Source of the DNA: CAZQFS01 sp964592755
Lineage (GTDB): Bacteria > Hydrothermota > Tepidihabitantia > Tepidihabitantales > Tepidihabitantaceae
Reading direction: 5' to 3'
NCBI GenBank assembly: GCA_964592755.1
Contig: CAZQFS010000124.1
Span: forward strand, 1 to 8,576
DNA length: 8,576 nt
This document shows positions 6,901 to 8,576 of the stretch, one piece after another. A model generated the notes under the pieces. The model did not search any database, was not told the origin of the DNA, and worked only from the letters and a program-made list of their open reading frames with translations. The position numbers and the translations under genes were made by a program. The first letter of the stretch is position 1, and the number at the start of each line of letters is the position of its first letter.

Positions 6901-8383
6901 CATGCAGGCGACATTCGTCGTTGCCCGCGCCGACGCCGCGGTGCAGGCAATCACTTCTCCGAGCAGCGTGATTGTGACCGGCTGGGTGAGCCCGCAGGTG
7001 CGGGTGGCCAATCTCGGCGATGAGCCAGCCGCCTTTCTTTGTCGCGTGACCATCAAGGACCAGGACTCCGCGGTCGTCTATCAGGACTCGGGCCCAGTCT
7101 CGAACCTGGGCCCGACATGCAGCACGGCTGTAACGCTCGCCCGGTGGTACGCACGAGTCGGCCATTTCCGACTGACGGCCAGTGTGTTCTTTGCCGGGGA
7201 CCAGAACCCGCGCAACGACACCTTGAGCTCGTTTGTGAGCGTCGAGTCGCTTCCGAGTCGGCGGTGGGCCGAGCTGGAGCCGATGCCGCCCGGTGAGTGG
7301 CGAAGGCGACCGCGGGCCGGCGCATGTCTTGTCTCAGTTGGGAACCGATTCATGTCGCTCAAGGGCGGCAACACGTCAGAGTGTTTTGGCTACAGCCCGG
7401 CCGAGTCGCTGTGGTCCGAGCTGGCCCGAGTTCCACCCGGTCCGGACGGTCGCCGGGTACGCGGAGGCGCGGCCTTGTGCTGGGATGGAAACCGCTTCGT
7501 CTATGCGCTCAAAGGAGGCAGTACGCGGGAGTTCTGGCGCAGGGACGCTATCGACGACTCATGGGCTCAACTGCCTCCGCTTCCGGAGTATACGCCCAAG
7601 GCCAAGTACGGCTGTGGCCTGGCGTTCCATGCCGACCGAGTCTACCTGGTCAAGGCCAGTGGCACGCTTGACTTCCTTGTCTTCGAGGTCGCCTCGCAGC
7701 AATGGCACGCGCGGCGGTCCCTGCCTTCTGGTCCATGGGCACGCAATGCCCGGCACGGCACCGGCTTCGTCTCTTCGGGCGCGAAGATGTTCTGCCTCAA
7801 AGGGGGCACCGACGAGTTCTACGAGTACTCTATCAACGGTGATTCCTGGCAGCCACGCCGTTCGCTGCCCATGTCGGGCAGCGGCGGACGGCTCACCCGC
7901 CCCCGCCGGGGAGCGGCGCTGGCCGCGGATGGGGCCGGCGCAGTCTACGCGTTCAAAGGCGGCCGGACCAGTGAGTCCTGGTGCTACGACATCGCCCGCG
8001 ATACCTGGCGACAGCTTGAGGACATCCCGGCGAGCAACAGCAGAAAAAAAGTCCACGACGGCGGCTCGCTTGCCTGTCTCGGCACTCGGGTGTACGCGTT
8101 GAAAGGCGGCGGCAGCAGCGAGTTCTGGTGCTATGATGCAAGCGGTCTCAGGACCGCGCGTGCCGGGCCTCGACTGGTCGAGGTAACGAGCGGCCGGGAA
8201 ACCGAAAGAACAAGCGAGCAGGCCATCTTTGCGGGCGCGAAGACCTCTGTTGCCGCCGGCAGGACCATCGTGTTCGATGTCTTGGGCAGGAAACTAACGT
8301 CCGCGGGTGGCGCAATTGCCCCGGGCGTCTACTTCTACCGTGTCGAACACGGTGGCCGGACGAACAAAGTCGTCGTCCGGTAG
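3920..8383 (+). CDS. Giant exported protein: beta-propeller, seven CARDB-like Ig repeats, kelch-like propeller, sorting-type tail
   Basis: A 1487-residue protein, probably on the cell surface or secreted, with no known enzyme motif. The signal peptide is MRRIVMLVSVLITAGQVLA, with cleavage after about residue 19. Residues 21-378 are seven blade-like repeats of about 50 residues of the form 'P.VA.D..GNVHVVW ... W..DT'. Residues 380-1110 are seven Ig-like repeats of about 104 residues resembling CARDB adhesion domains. Residues 1114-1408 are six kelch-like repeats with ALKGG..SEFW.YD and a trailing W. Residues 1441-1487 look like a type A C-terminal sorting domain (FDVLGRKLTS, APGVYFYRV, final KVVVR). 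The GTG start at 3920 is chosen because it gives a complete signal peptide; GAGAG lies six bases upstream. An in-frame ATG at 3935 would remove the basic N-region. The gene is transcribed away from the kinase operon, from the promoter at 3874-3902. The likely role is adhesion, carbohydrate or protein binding, or matrix structure. That it is a real exported multidomain protein is very likely; its function is unknown. Confidence 0.95.
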   Translation: MRRIVMLVSVLITAGQVLAGWLPIDTITNRSGEHDLTCENNARAVVSDSAGNVHVVWRGSVGSTAQLWYSRFDAASGQWSDDTVLFPDPRGTMDPVLALDSAGDLLVARFLRAIRMLKLFRRVGSSGQWLEVDSLVCGVSESLLSMSADRLGKVHFVWQYRPQTRYQIRYVQHDGARWLADTSFAQTDINLTQPAVAAGPDGDVMVAWRQSTAPACIVAKARRLGVWQRTDTLYNRAEGSSPCVAWGPNGSVHVVWVGGSPATGQWVVHRESTEAGWGETTRVASRYLSRLSPSVTADEEGNVGVAWSGDDPESRQRQVYHRCRTRAGTWRADTVVSSGVRDKGRVSLAACAGRVQIVWTEDPYGSAPAVRLRRYERVHDVGVLRIECPVGVVDSGSHFRPAAWLRNWGDYVESRVSAWFRVDSVVSVRVADSLAPGDSVRVEFDTLLAARRGWNGVRCSAYVAGDHNASNDVLRDSFFVRVCDVGADSVIEPAGAMPRGTIRPTVALRNHGNVAVLLWCRLLVTRDGMRVHHDSASVVLPAESAGVAAFAPWLGDTGMYTARCSVACPGDMHPDNDTASSRFELYWVDASVESLLAPRDTVDSGAMVVPAVMVRNQGSRAADMRVWLRVASYVDSLQLASIAPGADTLVRFAGWSAEALGWSTVRCSVFTVGDMQAENDIRAGSVFVRLVDVSADSVLMPDSVVRTDSVQPMFRVRNRGNSPVQMMAWFSITGEAQVYSDSVSIALRAGQDTLLGFAAWATTLGRFSYCCSVAAEGDRHPENNVRRRPFRVVRTDVGVAGISWPAGVVDSGHAGRPQAAVVNLGSDPETFRVRFLIGTLYQDTVDVFSLTPGETLEVAFDSCSLLVRGGHITSCSTLVAGDRNPANDCRQESVFVRVVDAGTVRVLAPLEVIGRGWVQPAAEVANHGNVVGNVAVWFDIRTRDSTVYADSQVVRLESGETRTVEFRAWEATGGEYADRCWVVLEGDMRHENDTMQATFVVARADAAVQAITSPSSVIVTGWVSPQVRVANLGDEPAAFLCRVTIKDQDSAVVYQDSGPVSNLGPTCSTAVTLARWYARVGHFRLTASVFFAGDQNPRNDTLSSFVSVESLPSRRWAELEPMPPGEWRRRPRAGACLVSVGNRFMSLKGGNTSECFGYSPAESLWSELARVPPGPDGRRVRGGAALCWDGNRFVYALKGGSTREFWRRDAIDDSWAQLPPLPEYTPKAKYGCGLAFHADRVYLVKASGTLDFLVFEVASQQWHARRSLPSGPWARNARHGTGFVSSGAKMFCLKGGTDEFYEYSINGDSWQPRRSLPMSGSGGRLTRPRRGAALAADGAGAVYAFKGGRTSESWCYDIARDTWRQLEDIPASNSRKKVHDGGSLACLGTRVYALKGGGSSEFWCYDASGLRTARAGPRLVEVTSGRETERTSEQAIFAGAKTSVAAGRTIVFDVLGRKLTSAGGAIAPGVYFYRVEHGGRTNKVVVR
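3980..5053 (+). other. N-terminal seven-bladed beta-propeller-like region of the large protein
   Basis: Residues 21-378. Seven copies of a strand motif are visible: GNVHVVW (51-57), GDLLVAR (103-109), GKVHFVW (152-158), GDVMVAW (202-208), GSVHVVW (250-256), GNVGVAW (301-307) and GRVQIVW (353-359). Most are followed 20-30 residues later by W..DT or a similar outer strand. The last copy lacks that strand, while the mature N-terminus begins WLPIDT. This fits a propeller closed by the N-terminus completing blade seven. The motif resembles BNR/sialidase-type repeats, but strict Asp-box motifs are not clear and no sialidase catalytic set is visible. Confidence 0.65.
5057..7249 (+). repeat. Seven tandem CARDB-like Ig-fold repeats (protein level)
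   Basis: Repeat units begin at about residues 380, 484, 588, 691, 795, 899 and 1003, each about 104 residues. The shared pattern is DVG/DA..., P...V.SG, P...V.N.G (NWGD, NHGN, NQGS, NRGN, NLGS, NHGN, NLGD), a DS or DT stretch, then PG or an equivalent, then a central W or bulky residue. Each unit ends (R/S)CS....GD..P.ND (AGDHNASND, PGDMHPDND, VGDMQAEND, EGDRHPENN, AGDRNPAND, EGDMRHEND, AGDQNPRND). The units are diverged in DNA sequence, so this is an old array and not a recent duplication. CARDB domains are known as adhesion or spacer modules in secreted bacterial proteins. Confidence 0.8.
7259..8143 (+). other. C-terminal kelch-like six-bladed propeller of the large protein
   Basis: Residues 1114-1408. 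Six blades of about 45-50 residues carry the core MSLKGG (1145-1150), YALKGG (1195-1200), YLVKAS (1242-1247), FCLKGG (1291-1296), YAFKGG (1343-1348) and YALKGG (1392-1397). Each is followed by a bulky stretch such as REFW or SEFW.YD and, in blades 1-5, by a W (SLW, DSW, QQW, DSW, DTW). Blade six has no final W strand, while the domain opens RRWAELEPMPPG, which could supply it. The pattern is like Kelch_1/galactose-oxidase-type repeats. No copper-binding set of galactose oxidase is seen, so a binding role is more likely. Confidence 0.75.
8240..8380 (+). other. C-terminal sorting-domain-like tail (T9SS type A-like)
   Basis: The last 47 residues (1441-1487) read TIVFDVLGRKLTS, then IAPGVYFYRV, GGRTNK and a final KVVVR. 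This matches the second half of the type A C-terminal domain that directs proteins through the type IX secretion system in Bacteroidota. The usual first half, beginning with an NP motif, is not evident, so the domain is short or degenerate. No T9SS component genes are in the window. Confidence 0.6.
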
Positions 8384-8440
8384 CCGTTCGGCCAGCGACC
8401 GGCTCGGTGGACCAAGAAGGACTGTCGAACCACCGCGAAT

Positions 8441-8576
8441 ATGTCATCGGCTGACAGAGTGAGCCGGGCAGGGCCGGATGCCGCTAGCACCTATTACCTG
8501 TCGGTTCTGACCTGCCCCGACCTCATCGTGAAGGGCAAGCAACTCGAGTTTCGATTCACGCGGCCGGTGGATTCGG
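8441..8576 (+). CDS. Unrecognised protein, N-terminal fragment
   Basis: A coding region entering the right edge, with 45 codons visible. Codons from about 8489 onward use mostly G or C in the third position, as in the neighbouring genes, which supports real coding (TYYLSVLTCPDLIVKGKQ, then LEFRFTRPVDS). ATG 8441 is the earliest good start after the stop of the large gene. GTG 8459 is an alternative, and neither has a proper ribosome site (AAGGA at 8417-8421 is 19 bases from the ATG). There is no signal peptide in the visible part and the family was not recognised. It lies 57 bases after the large gene, on the same strand and in the same reading frame, with no in-frame stop between. It may therefore be cotranscribed; no clear terminator was seen in the gap. 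Confidence 0.6.
   Translation, partial: MSSADRVSRAGPDAASTYYLSVLTCPDLIVKGKQLEFRFTRPVDS

Noticed and set aside
6425..7165. Minus-strand open frame of 246 codons inside the large gene
   Set aside because: It overlaps the Ig-repeat region, whose periodic protein pattern proves the plus-strand frame; the antisense product shows no domain.
8384..8440. Intrinsic terminator after the large gene
   Set aside because: Only short stems (GCCG/CGGC with a 2-base loop; GGTGG/CCACC with a 19-base loop) and no T-tract.
1..8576. CRISPR arrays, insertion sequences, phage or defence genes
   Set aside because: No direct-repeat/spacer periodicity, no transposase or integrase motifs, and no recognised defence proteins on either strand.

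Overview
The window is GC-rich bacterial DNA (above 60% G+C by eye) with dense coding and frequent non-ATG starts: GTG for three genes and probably TTG for nadC. The large secreted protein combines beta-propeller blades, about 104-residue adhesion-type Ig-like repeats ending in a GD..P.ND motif, kelch-like blades with an A(L/F)KGG..SEFW.YD pattern, and a C-terminal G.Y..R...GG.....VVVR tail. From memory, this set resembles secreted proteins of candidate division WOR-3 / Stahlbacteria and related FCB-group lineages. That placement is inference, because no rRNA or phylogenetic marker was compared.

Layout. (1) Positions 1-181, minus strand: the start of a gene for a secreted protein, cut by the left edge, possibly with a subtilase-type propeptide. 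It has its own good sigma70-like promoter at 268-296. (2) Positions 307-3105, minus strand: a three-gene operon in the order PAS-PAS histidine kinase, single-domain response regulator, nadC. The gaps are 5 and about 13 bases, and a promoter lies at 3203-3230. (3) Positions 3106-3919: a divergent intergenic region of about 800 bases with no convincing gene. It holds a hairpin in the kinase leader, several inverted repeats at 3625-3841, and a promoter at 3874-3902 facing right. (4) Positions 3920-8383, plus strand: one giant gene for a 1487-residue exported protein with the order signal peptide, seven-bladed propeller, seven CARDB-like Ig repeats, six-bladed kelch-like propeller, sorting-domain-like tail. 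(5) Positions 8441-8576, plus strand: the beginning of another coding region, cut by the right edge.

How the genes may work together. The kinase has no membrane segment and the regulator has no output domain, so this pair probably senses a cytoplasmic signal and acts by protein contact. nadC makes nicotinate mononucleotide for NAD synthesis and appears to share the transcript. Nothing in the sequence shows that NAD metabolism is the kinase's signal. The large protein faces away from this operon and is an independent cell-surface or secreted product. No CRISPR array, insertion sequence, rRNA or convincing tRNA is present.
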